From: Pithys albifrons albifrons
Lineage: Eukaryota > Chordata > Aves > Passeriformes > Thamnophilidae
Direction: 5' to 3'
Length of the DNA stretch: 64,000 bases
NCBI RefSeq assembly: GCF_047495875.1
Contig: NC_092467.1
Coordinates: 25,129,066-25,193,065, forward strand
The translations under genes were made by a program, and so were the position numbers. Positions 10,798 through 25,070 of this stretch are shown piece after piece. The notes beneath the pieces were generated by a model, which was not told where the DNA came from, made no database searches, and saw only the letters and a program-made list of their open reading frames with translations. Numbering within the stretch: the stretch's first letter is position 1; every line of letters begins with the position of its first letter.

Positions 10798-13700
10798 ATA
10801 GGTCAAAGGTCATTCTCACACTGAAAGAGATGCCCTCTTTAGGGTCACACCTCTGTCTTTGGTTTCATTTTGTTATATTTGAGGTTCCAAGAGCCTTGAA
10901 TTTCCTTATGTTTGTTTGTTTTGTTGGTAGCAGTTGAATGTACTGCATAAGTTCCCAGAGATAGCAGAGGGTAGCCTTTGTCCAAAAGCCCCAAAATGGG
11001 AAATTTTTAGGGCTGTGTGCACACCAGTGTAGCCTGTCTGAATTTGGTGGAGCTATGCCAGTCATTCCAGTTAAGTACCTAGTTCAGGACTGAGTTACTT
11101 CCTTGGTCAAAGAAATGGTTTGCAGCACTTGCAACATTTTCCTGGATTGTGCACATACACTGAGTTTGATTTTCAGCATTTCCTATTTTCAATTACTTTG
11201 ACCAAGCTTGGAATCAGTCCCCAGTCTCACATAATAATGCCTTTTGTATCTCCAGTCAGCTCTCCAAGCCAAATCTGTGCAAAGAATCATCGCTGGTGGA
11301 ACAGCATTGTGGAGAGGAATGGCTTTTCATAAAAAAAATTAAATACATATATATATGTGTTGGCAAATGCTGTATAAATGTTATAGCTTATCCTGGCAAA
11401 ACAGCACTTTTGCTGTTACAGTGGATTTCCTTAGGGAAACTGGTATAAATTATCCCAGCGGAAGCATCCTTTTTGCTGGTTGTGAGGAAGGTAGACCCAA
11501 GAGTGGTGCCAGTAAGGCATTACTAACACAGCTTTTGCCTTGGAACTGGCTTAGCATTTTTCAGATTCATGCCAAGGAAGTTAGTGTGCTTAAAATTTGA
11601 GATAGAGCATCTGTGTAGCTTTTTTTACATGTATATTTTTTAAAATAATGACAGTTTTTTTATTGGCATCTTTTTCAGGGGATAAAAAAAGTTCCTGTAA
11701 GTAAATCTATGTTAAAATTAAAGCAGCCAAGGTTGAGTTTGATGGTGGCCCAGCCTCTTTTTTGCTTTTTCCCTGTGACTAGGAATTTAGGGATCAATAT
11801 TACCCCCTTGCTCCAGAAGACTATTTGGTATCAGTTGCCTTTGTGCTGCTAGATTATTGTATTTCAAAGGCTTCATGGGATCCAGGAGTTCTAGAAAATC
11901 ATGTTTGAAAAGAGGTACATAGAAGATGTCTGCATTCACATGGTTCTGGGATCTGAGAACTGGTGGAACAGTCCCACGTGCCTCAGAGCTGGTTGATTTG
12001 CAGTGTGGAGGAGTTGTTGTAGTGTAAGAACTGTTCCCTGTGGGTTATGGCTGCAGAGGTCAAAGTCATCGTCCAGTTTGGAAGGTGGGGTTTGAGCTTG
12101 TGTGAGTCCTGGGTTTGTACTTTGGACCCCAATCTGCTTGTTGTTGAATAAAGGTTGTGTTAAGCCCGAGTAAAAATAATTTGAGCTGCGGCGTACAAGC
12201 TTATTGTGCCTTAATAAAGAAAACAACACCACATTCACTCATCACACTTTGAAATTAAAGCTGTAATGTCATAAAAGGGAATTTTTATTGTTTTCAGAGA
12301 ACATAAAAGCCCTTGGAACAAAGTCAGAAGGGTATTTTGATGAATAAGGTCAAAGTCTGGTGTACATAAAGTGAGCATTGTACAGCATTATAGGTTGTAC
12401 TGAGTGTCAGCAAGTTACCAGAAGCCCTGATCCTGTCAACACTTGTATGTGTGCATGAGTTTACCCTTGTAAATACCCTCATTCAAATGAAACTGTACTA
12501 AAGTTATGCTCAAACATAAGTGTCATACGAATCAGCATGTTTGTAGTAAAATGGTAAGGAATCAACATTTTGAAATCACGAATTGGCCACAAAGATCTAA
12601 AGTGTGGATTTTTCAATTACACAAAATTTTCAGTACTCTCTAAGCCTTCCTTTAGACCATCTAAAGTATTTTCTCTTGATGTGCGTGTTGGATTTTTTTT
12701 TTAACATCCAATAGTAATTTTAAATAACAAATATTGTCGCTGTAAAACAAATAAACAAAAAAGTAATAACAATCCAGAAATGCCTTCTTTGGATTTTTTT
12801 TCACATTTGGTAAAATTTCCTCATAAATCATCAACTCTGCAGAGAAAGACATAATTTGGACATAAATGTCCCTTTTCAATAATTTTTATGATGAGTTCTA
12901 ATATTCCAGATAATGAGAAATCTACTTTCCTGACAAAATAATTGTAATGATAAAATTGTTTTCAAGCCCTTTCTGGAGGGGATAAAATTATTTTATTTAA
13001 ATACTTTTTAAACTGATTTGTGTATTTTGCCAAAAGCAAAGCAATATGAAAACCTTCCCCTGTTTATCCAAAAACTTGGAGGTTTGGAGTGTACAAAATC
13101 TTTCTGGAGCTACTTTTGTATCTTTTTCAAAGTTAGTTTGAAATAAAAAAGGTGAAAGAGGATGTAATTCAGCCATGAGAAAACACTTCTTGGTGATGAA
13201 AGGACAAAAAATGTATTTAATCACCCAAATTGCAGCAGGGACCAATATTTAAACCTTTGAATTTTGATGTAATTCAAACATGTAAGTCCCTGCCTTTGGC
13301 TTTAGCTGGAGCAGAGTGAGGTGTATCTCTCTACATCTCTTGCACTCTGGTGGCACTGTGGTGGCTGGTCTCCTTCATTCTTGGGTGACATGCAGCTCCT
13401 TTCTGCCAGAAATTATTCTTGTCCTTTAAATAGGCAGCAGTATTTAACTTATGGTACCCCACTATGTCCCAGTTTCCAGCCAAAGAAAGGATGACCCTGG
13501 CTAGTGATCCTCTCCATCCAGGGGACCCAAGAGGTGCAGCAGGAGAAGGGGGAGATGCAGAAGTTGGCAACTGTTCTCCATGCCAGCTCCATCTCAGCTG
13601 TTTGAAGCTTGAAACAATTTGAATAATGACCCTGAAGGGTGGAATAAAAGGTGGCAAGGAAAGCTTGTTGAAACAAATAAGATTTTCTTCTTTTTTTTCT

Positions 13701-16700
13701 CTCCACATGAGAGAAGGCAGGCTGTGACTTAAAATGAGTGGTGTGACTCACTGTGACAGAAAAAAACCACCAAGCCACAGTGTGTTTGCTCGTGCAATGG
13801 CTGTGTTGCTGCCCTCCTCTATCCCTTCCCTGTTTTGCTTCTGAGCCCACATGGCAGACATTATGCTGATCTATTCTTAAACAGTTTCTGGTTTCTTTTT
13901 GGTACCAGCTGCAGGGGAGTGGTGTCACGCGAGCAAAAGCAGGATGTTTGGTGGCTCTGCCAGCCATGCCCAGCCCGGTCGCCCCACAGTCTGGCACAAA
14001 ATATGGGAGCACACTCAGCCAACAGATTTCTCAGCTCCTCCCAAAGTGGGTGTCTGCATTTGTCACTGAGTGAGGTTAAAAAAAAAAAAAGGAAAGAAAA
14101 AGAAAGGATCAGAGCATTAATTGTAAAACATCTTGTGGTGCCAGGTGGAAATGAAAGCAGGGTGATCAGTGAAATAATCTATGGGGATGTGACTGAAGTG
14201 CATTTCCAGCAGCTCATTAGAATAATGAGAAGCCCACAAAGGACATGGGAGACGCAGACAAGCTTTGTTGCTCTGTCATTATTTTTTAGGAGTAATGTGA
14301 TACCACTAAGGACTGGGTTAATAACAGATAATTGCTGGCTTTACTCTTGCTTTTCTCTCTTTTCTTTTTTTTTTTTTTATCCTCTTCCCTGAATGGTTTT
14401 ATGGGATATGGACTTAGTAATGTTGTGGCAAAGTGTCATTTCCTGTTTTATTGGAATGACTCAAGACTACTCGTTGTGGTGGAGGTCAGGAGCACGTTTA
14501 TGAAGTTTGCACTGTGGTTAATCAGTAGGAGTGGGCAAGTTTCCTTCTCTCTGTTTCTTTGCTCCTGTGGGGGGATGGAACAAGCTGTCCATAAATTTGC
14601 CTGGATCACGTTGTTCTCACACAAGCTTGATCCTAAAATGATGTCCAGTCAATCAGCTTGTGACTTCTCTATCCCTGTGTACTGCTGTGCTCAGGCTCTG
14701 CAGGGGGTGCAAACCTGTTTGTGTGAAGCTTATTGAAGCCCTGACATTTTGGACTACAGAGGGTTCTGAGTAATCAGCTGCTTTTCCTTCTTTGCCGAAG
14801 CCACATGAGTGACATTTGGCAAATGCTTTTCAGCCTGTGGCGAATTTTCATCCCTGCTCTGGGTTTGCCTTTATCAGGGTGCACTGAAGGCTGTTGATCC
14901 CAAGTTGCTGGACAGCCACAAGTGTAAGGACATTCTTCTCATGAGTTGTCTTGGCGGTTGAGACTCAGTGCAGAGGGAGCAGTTCAAAAAACCCTGATCC
15001 AGGACAGGGCAAGTGGAAAAGCGCTTTTTTAATTGATGCTAATGTAATAAAGCAAAGATGCTGTTTCTGACTAGTTTAGGTTGCTGTTTCAATAAAACCT
15101 CCATATTATTATATTAGTTGATATAATTCATTTTTATTTTATTTTTTATTATTTTAAGACCAGCTTGTGGCTTTATTTTATGACCTTGATTTAGCAGTCT
15201 GACTTCCTGGGTTTGCAGAGAGATTCTCACTTGTCATCAAAGAGCTCTTGATTGCTCATGGATTTACCCTTGCTTACCTAGTGTGAAGTTCAGGGACTGT
15301 ATTTGCAAGGATCTGTAGTCCTGGTCAGGCAGCTAGCTCAAGCTCATCATGCCCCTTCTGAACTTCCACAACAGTGTTGAAGGACTCCATGAATAAAGTA
15401 TGACCATTCATGGCTATTGTGGACTGACAGGGACCCAGAAAGGGAAATATTCAACAGCACAGTCAATTTAAGTGTGAAACTGCTTGAAAAACAATCCAAA
15501 GTGCTTAAATGTGGTGGAGATGAACAGGAGGAAATATTAACAGACTTATGCAGGAGACACAGGGTTTTCCACAAATTAAAAAAAAAAAGAAAAGAGCTCC
15601 TTAAATTAACAAGGTTTTTAATTTTTGTTCTAGTTATTTTTCAAGAGACTTGTGTGCAGAAAAGCTGAGACAGAGTTTTATGCTCATTTTAAATGATCTG
15701 ACTTGGCCTGAACCTGTATAAATTAAAGCCGAAAACGAAAAATCTATTTTTGTTGTATTTCAATGCCCTTCCTCTTAAATGAAAATTCAGAGTACAGATT
15801 TTAAAAAAGGCCTCTGGAATTACAATTGTTTGAATCCAGTCTGGGTTATGCCACTGGAAAATCCAGAATCCATAAAATGTGTTAATACTCATGAAAAGAA
15901 TATTAGTGAAGAGATATGCTCTTTCTAATAAAATACATCAAGCAGACAGTTTAATTTTATAGCTATCTCTCCATGTGAGTAAAGTATATTTATAGTCATA
16001 ACGTGGGGTTGCAAAATGTGTTACTTAAGGTCAGGGATCAGTCCTTTATTTCAGCCTGCTACATAGTCTGATGGTGTTGGACAAAACAGCTGCTTGAGCT
16101 CCATTTAGGCCACGTTGTCAGAAATGTGGACTCTACATATTTCACGGGGTGATTGTGATGGGATGTCCAGCCTCATGTTAGGCTTCAGCATGTTCTTTAG
16201 AGCAATGCTGCAGTCACTAATGTATCAGAAGAATTGATGCGCCTGAGGCTGCAGGTTTGGGAAGCAGCAGAGAAGGTTCATTTGAAGGGATGTGGATGGA
16301 GAAAGTGACATGGAAAAGGCAAGAAAATATTTTGACCAGCAAACAAAGCTGATTCTAGCTTGGCTGTGCGAGGACTGCTTTGAGATAAACTACCAGTGGA
16401 ACAGAGACAGTGTTGGCTTGCTGCAACCCTACAGTTTTTCTCATCCTTTTGTGCCTTATTTGATTTATAGAGTCACTTAGTGCCTAGATATGAGCATATA
16501 AGTATCAGTTAAGGATGCCAATATAGTCTCTTCTTGATTTGTTTCTAATGAATGTTCAAGTATTTAGTCTCACTTTCTTAGCTGTATATTGTTAATGTGG
16601 GTTAAATTAATCAGTGACTGGTCAGCAGAGCTGTCCAGAAGAAGCCTAAAACACAAAAAAACAACCCATGTCAAAGTCATGTTAAGAGCGGGATGAAACC

Positions 16701-19700
16701 ATCAAAAGGAAGGAAATTAAAACGGAAAGCAATCTCAACTCATGCAATTAGAGATGGGAGACCCGGAAACACAATATGTTTGAAAGTGACCTTAAGGTGA
16801 TAGAGAACAGCAGATGAAATCCAAGTTCTTAATACAAGGCCAAAGACGGGGAACAAAATAGCTGTTTTAAGACTTCCCATCACTAAGCTTCTGTACACAG
16901 GAGTACAATGAGCACTGACATCTTGGTGCTGTCAAAGATACCAACACGTCAGGGTTTAGAGAACAGATCATGTTTAAAGAACCCAAAGGACTGACCCATG
17001 GAGAAAGCAGAGAGGCAGTGCTTATGAAGAGAATTCATGTCAAAGGGACTATCACTGCCATTGAAAAACACTAGATGAATTACAAGCAGAAAAAGAAAAG
17101 GAGTCAGTAAATGTGAATTTGATGCAGGTTTAAGGAATGAAACTCTTATGGCTGCAGCTATATGAAAGGATAAAGAGAAATTTTTTGGAGCAGGCAGCAG
17201 CATAAGAAGCAGATGAATTCGAACCAGTGGTACTCTGTGAAATTCAGTCTTGGATCACAGGCTTAATTTGTGTAGTACTCCCTGCTCATTCTGTACGGTG
17301 GACCAGAAGTGAAATGACAGGCTTTGGGTAAAATCCAGATCAGTTCCAGATTTGGGTGTGAGTGTTACAACTCCAGGATCATCTCTGTTTTCAAAAAGAA
17401 GGAATGCTGGCATACAGTGACTATCAAGATGCTATGATGGCAGATGGGCACCAGAGTGGGAGCACTAACATGTGAAGAAAACAGACTGTTATGGACTACG
17501 TGCAGTATTCTCTGACTACTCAGCTTATGGTAGGTGGTCCAGGTTTCTTCACTCCCCCAGGCACAGTTGAGTCTCCCAGAAAAAAAACCTGAAAAATTGT
17601 TTGTGTCTTTAATAACTGAGCCACCCTTGGTGGTACACAAGGGAGAGCATGCATTTTAAATTACAGGAAAAAAAGAAGTGGTTCACAATCTTATCCCGGT
17701 TTGTAAACCCACCAAATTGTCTGAGAGCCTTGAACAGCCTCCAGCACCACTATGTTTGCCTATCCCAACTTTGTCTCATTATTTTCCTTTCCCTGCACCT
17801 CTGTGTGTCTGGAGCCCAGCTGAGAATAAAATGAGCAGCGCCGAAGGACTGTGAGAAAGACGATTTGTGTGGTAAACCCAGCACAGCCAGAAGCAGGAAG
17901 TACCAGATTTATCATGGGAAATCCTCTTCTTGTTAGATGTTTCCAGTCTACTTCTTCAGGCTTGAGCTATCTCAGTGCTCCATGTCGGCCTTGGTTCAAT
18001 AGGGATGCTCTGCATTTACCAGACTGGAAATGCATGAACTTAATTAGCACCCTGTTAAATCAGGGCTCTGTCACTGTGTCAGACAATCCCCATTGACTCA
18101 GAGCTGCTTAAAAATTTCCTGTCTCCTGGGATAGTATAATAAGTCTACAGAGGGAGTTTAAGTTACTCAAGATGGGATTGGATTTCCCATGCTCTCCTTT
18201 GGAAATCTCCTGCTTTGTCCCTCTCCTGCTTTGGTCCTATGTCATACATGTGGCTTTGGGCTGCAGGCCACATCCTGACCAGCAGGTCCTTTGCTCTGGC
18301 AGCTCTGCAGTCAGTCACATTCTCAGTGAGGCGGATCCTCACTTTCTCCATGACATCCAGACTGAGGATCCCATTTTCTTGCTACCTCATTCTAGTGAGT
18401 AGTGCTGAATCAATGGTGTCTTCAGGCACAGAGCCAGGCTGTGTGTAATACCTGTGCGTATCCATTTTCTCTGCTGTTGTGGAGACAGGGCAGCTCAGCC
18501 CTCCATCCCTGTCTTCTGCTCTGGCTACCCTTAAAGGTGGGTTGTCACACCTTGGCCTGGAGATGAACTCAAAGTACTTAGAAACTTTCTACATGTGCAG
18601 CGCCTGGCAATAGGGAGTTGCACAGCTTCACTATGCACCACGTGGAGAATGATGTTTGTCTGTTTTCCCTTTATTCTGATTTCTGCTGGATCTCTTTGAT
18701 GATTATTAAGTAGGAGGAGATGATTCTATCATTCCCTATGTGCTTTCTCTCTGTTAGTCAGGATTTATGTGCCTCTTCCATCACAGTCCACCCATATGCC
18801 TTTGTGCTTCAGTCTGCTTTCCTTTATCCAGAAGAGGCTCTGTCACTGCTGCACTGGTCTGAGTTGTATGCAGATTAGCACTAATCAAGAGGAATAAGCC
18901 AACCAACAGCTAGGACATAGCAGGGTGTCATGAATGATTTATAATTATTTCCTCCTAAAACCACTTGACATTTGCCATTACTTGAAGTCTGTTTGCTGTG
19001 CTTGAATCAGGCAGAAACAGATCTCCCGTTGAACATAATGGGGGTCATTCCAGTAAGCAAAACTGTGTGTACTGTCTATGGCTACAGTATAATTTTATTG
19101 ATTTAAAGTGTTTTAAGTAAAGGCATGTTTTCAAGCCTGGAGATAAAGGTGGCTCATTGGTGTAATTGCACAGTAATCTTGTTCAGTGCCCCAAATAACA
19201 CTGTGATGTCTCCTAATTTATGGACAGCGTGTACATGAAGTGATTAGAGGTCTGAGATGATGAGGCTGCAGTATGGAGGGCATGAATGAGTGGGAGGAGA
19301 TGACAGAGTCCTAGGCAGAGGCACTTCATGGGGGCAGCCAGCTCTGTTTTACCCTTAGCCGATGTTCTGCTTGCGTCCCTCAATCGTCACAGGGGACCAG
19401 AGGTCAAAAGTGAAGACTATGAGGTATGCAGCTCAAATGTGAGTCTCTGGGGAGGTTTCACAAAAATTTTGGGACTGTCTGGAACTGAAGTTTTTGAGTC
19501 AGACTTGTTTCCAAGCTCTTCTGTTTATATCAGTCTGTTCTTATTGTGGATGATGCATGTCTCTGTTGCAGCTGCCCCTAACGCTAAAATGAAACCAAAG
19601 GCAGGCAGAAGGTTGTTGTCAGCATTATGCTAATTAATCAGTTTCTTAAGCTGTGATGACTTTATTCAAATTAAGAAGTTTTGCAGCATTGTTCCTCAAA

Positions 19701-20894
19701 GCGTCCACCTGTCTGGAGACTCTGGGACTGGATGTATTCTATTTTATGGGAATCAAGCAGCTCATCACACTGGCTGTAGGAATCTCATGGCTGTGAGATC
19801 CCAACTCTGGGAGAGGGCAACAGAGAAGAAGTACTGAAGGTCAAGACTACAGTGTTGTTAGGCCAAGAAATTTCCAGCCACATGAGCTGAGTGTAAGGGG
19901 ACCCAGCACAGCAGGTTGAATATGCTGAACAGGAGTAAGCTGGTCTGTGACCCTGAGTTTCTATGCTGTTGTGTTTTGCTTCGATACTATAATGACTATA
20001 AGGAAAAAAAAAGTGAGAAGTGATAGATTACAACAGAATGCATACAAATCTCTAGTGTTATTTTAACAAGTTAATATGTTCCTCGTACATCCCAGTGGGA
20101 TGCCAGTGGCTTCCATGGAATTTTACTGGAAATAACTGGGTACATCTGGTCATAGAGGGAAGCCTCAGGCTGCCAGCAAACTTTTGCTCTCTTTCTGATT
20201 ATTTTATTTAGATACATATATGTATATACAGTAATTTAAGGCTAAGATGGTTGCATTGACTATCATTTTCAGAAGGTTTTGAATGAAAACAGGAGTTTTG
20301 TTGCCTTTCAACCGAGCTAGGGAAGCTGAGCTGAATTGTGTCTAACATGACTGTAAGGCTGGCTTCAGAGAATACTCAGGGACTGATTATCATATTTTCG
20401 TTGTCAAACTTTCACGCTACAGGCTGGAGGATCTTGAAGGCTCTGTCCTGGACTCACTGCTTGATAATTCTTTCCTTACTCACTGGAATGGTGAAAGGAG
20501 AACATATCTCTTAATTTTGAAATTGTCCCTGAAGAGTTGCTGAGGCCACCTTTAAGGCATAAGTGAGTTTGGCAAAGCATGATCTGAAAGGAGAAATTTT
20601 GGTAAAGACGGGGAAAGATTTGATAGGAGAAATCAGCTGCATGCAGAAATCCCAGACAGTAGCTCTGCAAAAAAACTGGGATTGAGAGTTAAGCAGAAAC
20701 TTAGGTGCAAGTCAGCTAAGGTGTACTGATACAAAAATTACTCCACAAAACAATAAATTAATAGCCTGTCGGGACATGCAAGTGTCACATCAGACACATG
20801 AAAGGATCCTTCATTTGGCTTGTGTACAGTGAAGACCTTTCAAGGAGGTCCAGAATAACACCACTGATTGGAGGCCAAGACCATAGGTATTGTG
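10798..20894. other. Unique non-coding sequence, no gene seen
   Basis: About 10 kb without a recognisable exon or transposon. The two longest open frames, 13449-14012 (minus, 187 codons) and 13835-14392 (plus, 185 codons), overlap on opposite strands and show no domain or motif. A-rich runs occur at 14079-14105 and 15579-15590 and a T-run at 14366-14379. The 12640-13010 and 15100-15170 parts are very AT-rich. Confidence 0.5.
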
Positions 20895-20990
20895 GGGAAG
20901 GGTTGAAGGAAATGGATAGTTCAGCTTAGAAAGAAAACAACAGTGAGATACGATAAAACATTCTGATATGTTGAGGTTGCTCTAGTGGCA
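20895..20990 (+). mobile_element. Ancient CR1/L3-like LINE fragment
   Basis: The plus strand reads a degraded version of the CR1-group ORF2 C-terminal coding region: a segment resembling 'gaaggaactgg...gttcagcttagaaaagaga', then one resembling 'gatatgataaa...tctataaaatcatg' at 20947-20972. The best words are TTCAGCTTAGAAAG (20921-20934) and GAGATACGATAAAA. Possible continuation to about 21060 is too diverged to claim. No intact frame remains. Confidence 0.5.
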
Positions 20991-22258
20991 AGAAATAACC
21001 TGCCGTCCACATTCATTAAGGTTCAGACAGAGGATCAGGGATTCAGATACAATCAGGGAAGGTAGTGGAGCTGTTCACCAGGCTCTGATTGGTCTCGTTA
21101 CCTGTTCAGCAAGAAGTCTTCTGGCTTCTGGAGTAGATTTCAAGGTATCTGCTTATAAAGGTCTGCTTGCCTACCTGCCATGTCATGGATGAGGAAGCAA
21201 GGATCCTCTCTGCCAAGGGACTGGACTCTAGGTGGTAGGATGGGTTTTTAAATTGCTGCTTTATAGACACATGTTAGAGAGCTGTCTGAACAGGGAGGTC
21301 TTGTGCAATTTTGCCAACTCAGGACCATATTGCAGAGCATCTGCTCAGCACCAAGCATGGACAGAACATGCTTCCATTTGCCTGGAAATGACCATGAAGA
21401 TACCATACTTCCTGCCTGAGATGGCAGTTGCTTGCATACGCCACCCATATGAAAGAAGGATGATGTGCCTTGATGGAATTTGGCCTGCCATGGATTTGAA
21501 GCCCAACTTTATTGGTTGATGTGGGACACAAGGACATAATCCTCTCCTGATGAGAACATCTCCGCCATGCATGACTAGAACCACTGTAGCTTTCTTCCTC
21601 TCTTTTTCTATGATAGTGATGAGACAGTAAAAACAGACCCTTCTTAGAGATTTGACTTGATAATGTTTTAGCTTTGGAAGATTTTGGGGATCTCACTAGT
21701 CAGAAATAGAAGGAAAAGCATCTAGAGTGGCATGCAGGGCATGTGAAAGTGTCCATCAATTCCTTTCTACTTGGGTGTGTGCTTCAAGGGCAAGGATGAC
21801 TGTGGTAAAAGCATAATCAATTATGAGGGTTTAATTGCTTTTGAAATGACCACAATCTTTTTATTACCATAGAGAAACGTGCTTTGGACTCCACTGTGGC
21901 CAGTGTTTAGATTGAGGCAGACCACAGGAGGAAGAGAGCGTGACCCTGCTACTCAGTTCCCCACGCTCCTGTCTAAAAACAGATAGAAAAAAAAAAGAAA
22001 TTTCCCACATATTCTAGTCCTCAGAGCTGTGGAAGCTACATTGAACTGTATGCTGCAGTGTTTGGGGTCCCGTGCTACTAATTATGTGGAGCAGAGAGAG
22101 ATTTGCATTTCCTCGTTCATCCATGCAGTCTGGAGGCTGCTCATTGGGCCATTTTCTGTCCTCAGAGAATTTTCCTGTCCGTTTCTTCATGAGGAGAGAG
22201 CTTTTTAGCCTGTTTCAGACAGAGGCAGGACAAAAGCAAACCCTTCACCCGTACCAGT
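20991..22258. other. Non-coding; no gene seen
   Basis: Overlapping short open frames on both strands at 21230-21700 share no motif. The first 70 bp may be an unrecognisable continuation of the CR1-like fragment to the left. Confidence 0.45.
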
Positions 22259-22425
22259 TGAGGTTGGAGAGACCCTCTGAAGATCAAGTCAATGCCCACG
22301 ACATTGCCCAGCTGGATGTTGAGGGTCTCCAGGGATGGCAATTCTGCAGTCTTTCTAGTCAACCTGTTTCAGTGTTTGACCACTCTTAACATAAAAAAGA
22401 TTTTAGTTTCTCTTTGATTTTAATT
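22259..22425 (-). mobile_element. CR1 LINE 3' fragment
   Basis: On the plus strand this reads as reverse-complement CR1: AGGTTGGAGAGACCCTC near 22260 matches the 'aggttggaaaagacctc' 3' UTR word, followed by GTCTCCAGGGATGGCAA (22325-22341, standard 'cctccagggatggtga'), AACCTGTTTCAGTGTTTGACC (about 22361-22381, standard 'gcctgttccaatgcctgacc') and an AT-rich remnant of the coding end. It is therefore on the minus strand, 5' truncated, with its terminal octamer repeats lost near 22250. No protein is encoded. Confidence 0.75.
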
Positions 22426-24689
22426 GAAGAGGGTGAAATCTGGGCTCTGGTTTTGGCTCACATGTGTCTGCACTGTCCTCATTTCATACCTTGGCTTCTC
22501 TTTGTGGAGGCCAAATTGAAAGTGACAGTCTCAGCCTTCTGTGGTTGCTGTTAATGCCTGAAATCTGGCTCCCTGGGACACAGGTTTTGACTTACCGCTG
22601 GCATTTCAGGCATCTCACATTTCTTATTCTCTGATGCTTCTAACCTCCACTGGACCAGTTTCACAGAGGGCTTCTTTACAGCAGGGAGAAATTGTTCTCA
22701 TTTCACCTGACCTGAAGGGTGGGTGAGTTGTTTTATGAGATTACAACAAATCTTTATGTGGTGGAGGGTGTTTGCAGACCCTGTCCAAGCCTTTCGTATT
22801 GCCTAGAAGGAATTTTCTCCTTCATTCGCCTCCTTTTCTTCTGTCATGCTCTAGGGAATTCAGTGGGAATTGTGGCAAGGGAATGGTGAGTAGAGCTTGG
22901 ATACAGAGGTTTTGCAGAGAGTAGCACTTGTGAAATATCTCCATTTTAATCCACATGTTTGTTCCAGCTAGACTATTTTCACAGCTGCTTAAGGGGGGAA
23001 AAAAGGGACACTAACAAATCTTGTGAGAGACCTCTCCAGTACTTCAGTTTCTGATTTCCAAACATCCTTGAAAGAGAAATCACATCCACTTACTTACACG
23101 AATGCCCCAAATAGACTTTTCTGTAAACTGAAGGAGAAAAAAAATATTCAGTCTCTAGCTGGAATTTAATTCAACAAAGAGCTGAACCCTCCCAGAACTG
23201 GAGCTCTTCCACATTTGCATCCGTTGAGGATGTGACCCCCAGCCCTCAGCCCTGACTGAACTTTCTCAGTAGTTTTATACAGCAGTAGGACACACAAGCT
23301 AAATAATAAATGTAGATTTCAATGAGAAGCATTTACAAATCTGTATTGTTTCCTTAGTTTTACTGCAACTCTAATTCTAACCCCAGTGATAAAAGCTATA
23401 GTATTACTAAGATATAAAGCTTTTTTTCCCTTTTCTGGTCTTGGGTGGTCCAGAATGTGCAGTAATTCATGTTCTCAGCTGGGTTTCCACCACATTTGTG
23501 ATTGACCTGATTACTTTCCCAATGACAGAATCCAAAATTGAAACCACATCAGAACTCACTGAAGTTGGTTCTGTTTCTGATGTTCCTGGAGCTTCTCTGG
23601 TGGCTCAGCAGGATACAATGTCTTCATGAGATTATTTTTTTTTCTCATGGGGGGCTTACATTTGGGATATGGACTGTTAAGGGAAGTTCTGGAGGAAGGG
23701 CAAAAAGGGAGGAGAGAATTCAACAGAGATGTTATATTTTAGGACCTAATTCTGGACATTAGCATGTATGGTTTGAGGAGGCTATGCAGAGAAATGTGCT
23801 TTTTCTACAGAAAAAAGGATCTCTTATGACATTTTATGTTGTTGCACTGACTCCTAACTTCCTTCCTCCTCCTAGTCCTCTGGAGGAATGGACACATTTA
23901 TGTTAAGGGAGTAAAGAACTTCATTTTTCATTACCTTTGCTGTAAAAGAGACTGGACAAGCCGAGTTGAATTTATTATAGAGAAGAATGCTTATGATGGC
24001 ATTGGGAAGGTTCCTTTGAAAACTAGGATGCCTCAGTGGAAGTTTTGGATCTGAATGTAAATGACTGGTGAGGTTTGTTTAGTTTCTTTTCCTTCGTGTC
24101 CCAGCTTCTTCCTGGCGGAGCAAAGTGTAGCAGGCTCTTCCCTCACACTGGAACTAATTTCTCTCCTCTTTCTCTCACTCCCAACTAGATATAAAGTCAT
24201 TAGGGCAGTATGTGATGTGGGGTTGGAGCCAGTCCAGCCTATACCGAGGACTTCCTCGTGCCCCTGCACCCACATCTTTGAACAGTTAATATCCACATTT
24301 GCATGACACGGTTAAGGTTGCACCTAGGGGAATATGTGCCATATTAGGAAGTGTTAATGGTACTGGCACCTTCTCCTATTTCCTCTGCTCCCTAAAAGAG
24401 TTTGGAGGTGGGAAAGCAAAGCTGTGTGTACTGTATTTCCATGCTGTCATAGACAACAGGGATACAGAGGGGACATCTAGTTTGTCCTCGGCTCAGTAGC
24501 TCCTCCTAGCAGAAAATCATCATTCTCAGAGGTGTATTGTTTCCCAAGTCCTTTTCAAAAGGTGGAAAAAGCATTTTGAAAACAATAGGAAGTGGATAGT
24601 GTCCTGAAAACACGCTCCAGCTGAGTTTTGGCACCAGCAACAGAAAACTCAAAGAATCTGGTCCAACTCTTCATGGCTTTCAAAATGAA

Positions 24690-25070
24690 CATCGCGATGC
24701 AGTAAGTCAAATAACATTGTCCAACCTTTTTCATCCTGTTTGTAATTCCACTAGAGACATCATTACAGTAACCAGCTGCTCTGGGATTCTCTAATGAAAA
24801 CTTTGTTTCTGAATAGAATAATTAAACCTTCATATTCAATTGTCAAACAGCTCCATCTTTGCTCAGTGCATGGATGTGATTAGCCACAGCAAACCATTCT
24901 GCAGCTTAAACTCACAATTGCATCTAGTATAAAAATGATTAATTAGGCGACGTGCTGTTTGGGAAGTTTACAAGCAGATCAATGAATAATGTTTAAGTGA
25001 AAATTTTATAGAGATGTTACGGGCACTGCAGGTTGTGTGGAAGCCTTGCTGACGGCTTACGGATGCACGT
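24690..25070. other. Candidate conserved non-coding element
   Basis: AT-rich, repeat-free sequence containing a perfect 10-bp palindrome CATCGCGATG (24690-24699), a homeodomain-type GATTAATTAG (24937-24946), and six CpGs between 24948 and 25068. CpG retention with homeodomain cores in otherwise AT-rich DNA is a common look of developmental enhancers. Function is not demonstrated by the sequence. Confidence 0.3.

Noticed and set aside
13449..14392. Two long open frames (187 codons minus, 185 codons plus) overlapping head to head
   Set aside because: They overlap on opposite strands, contain homopolymer-encoded runs such as polylysine and polyphenylalanine, and show no domain or motif. Chance frames.
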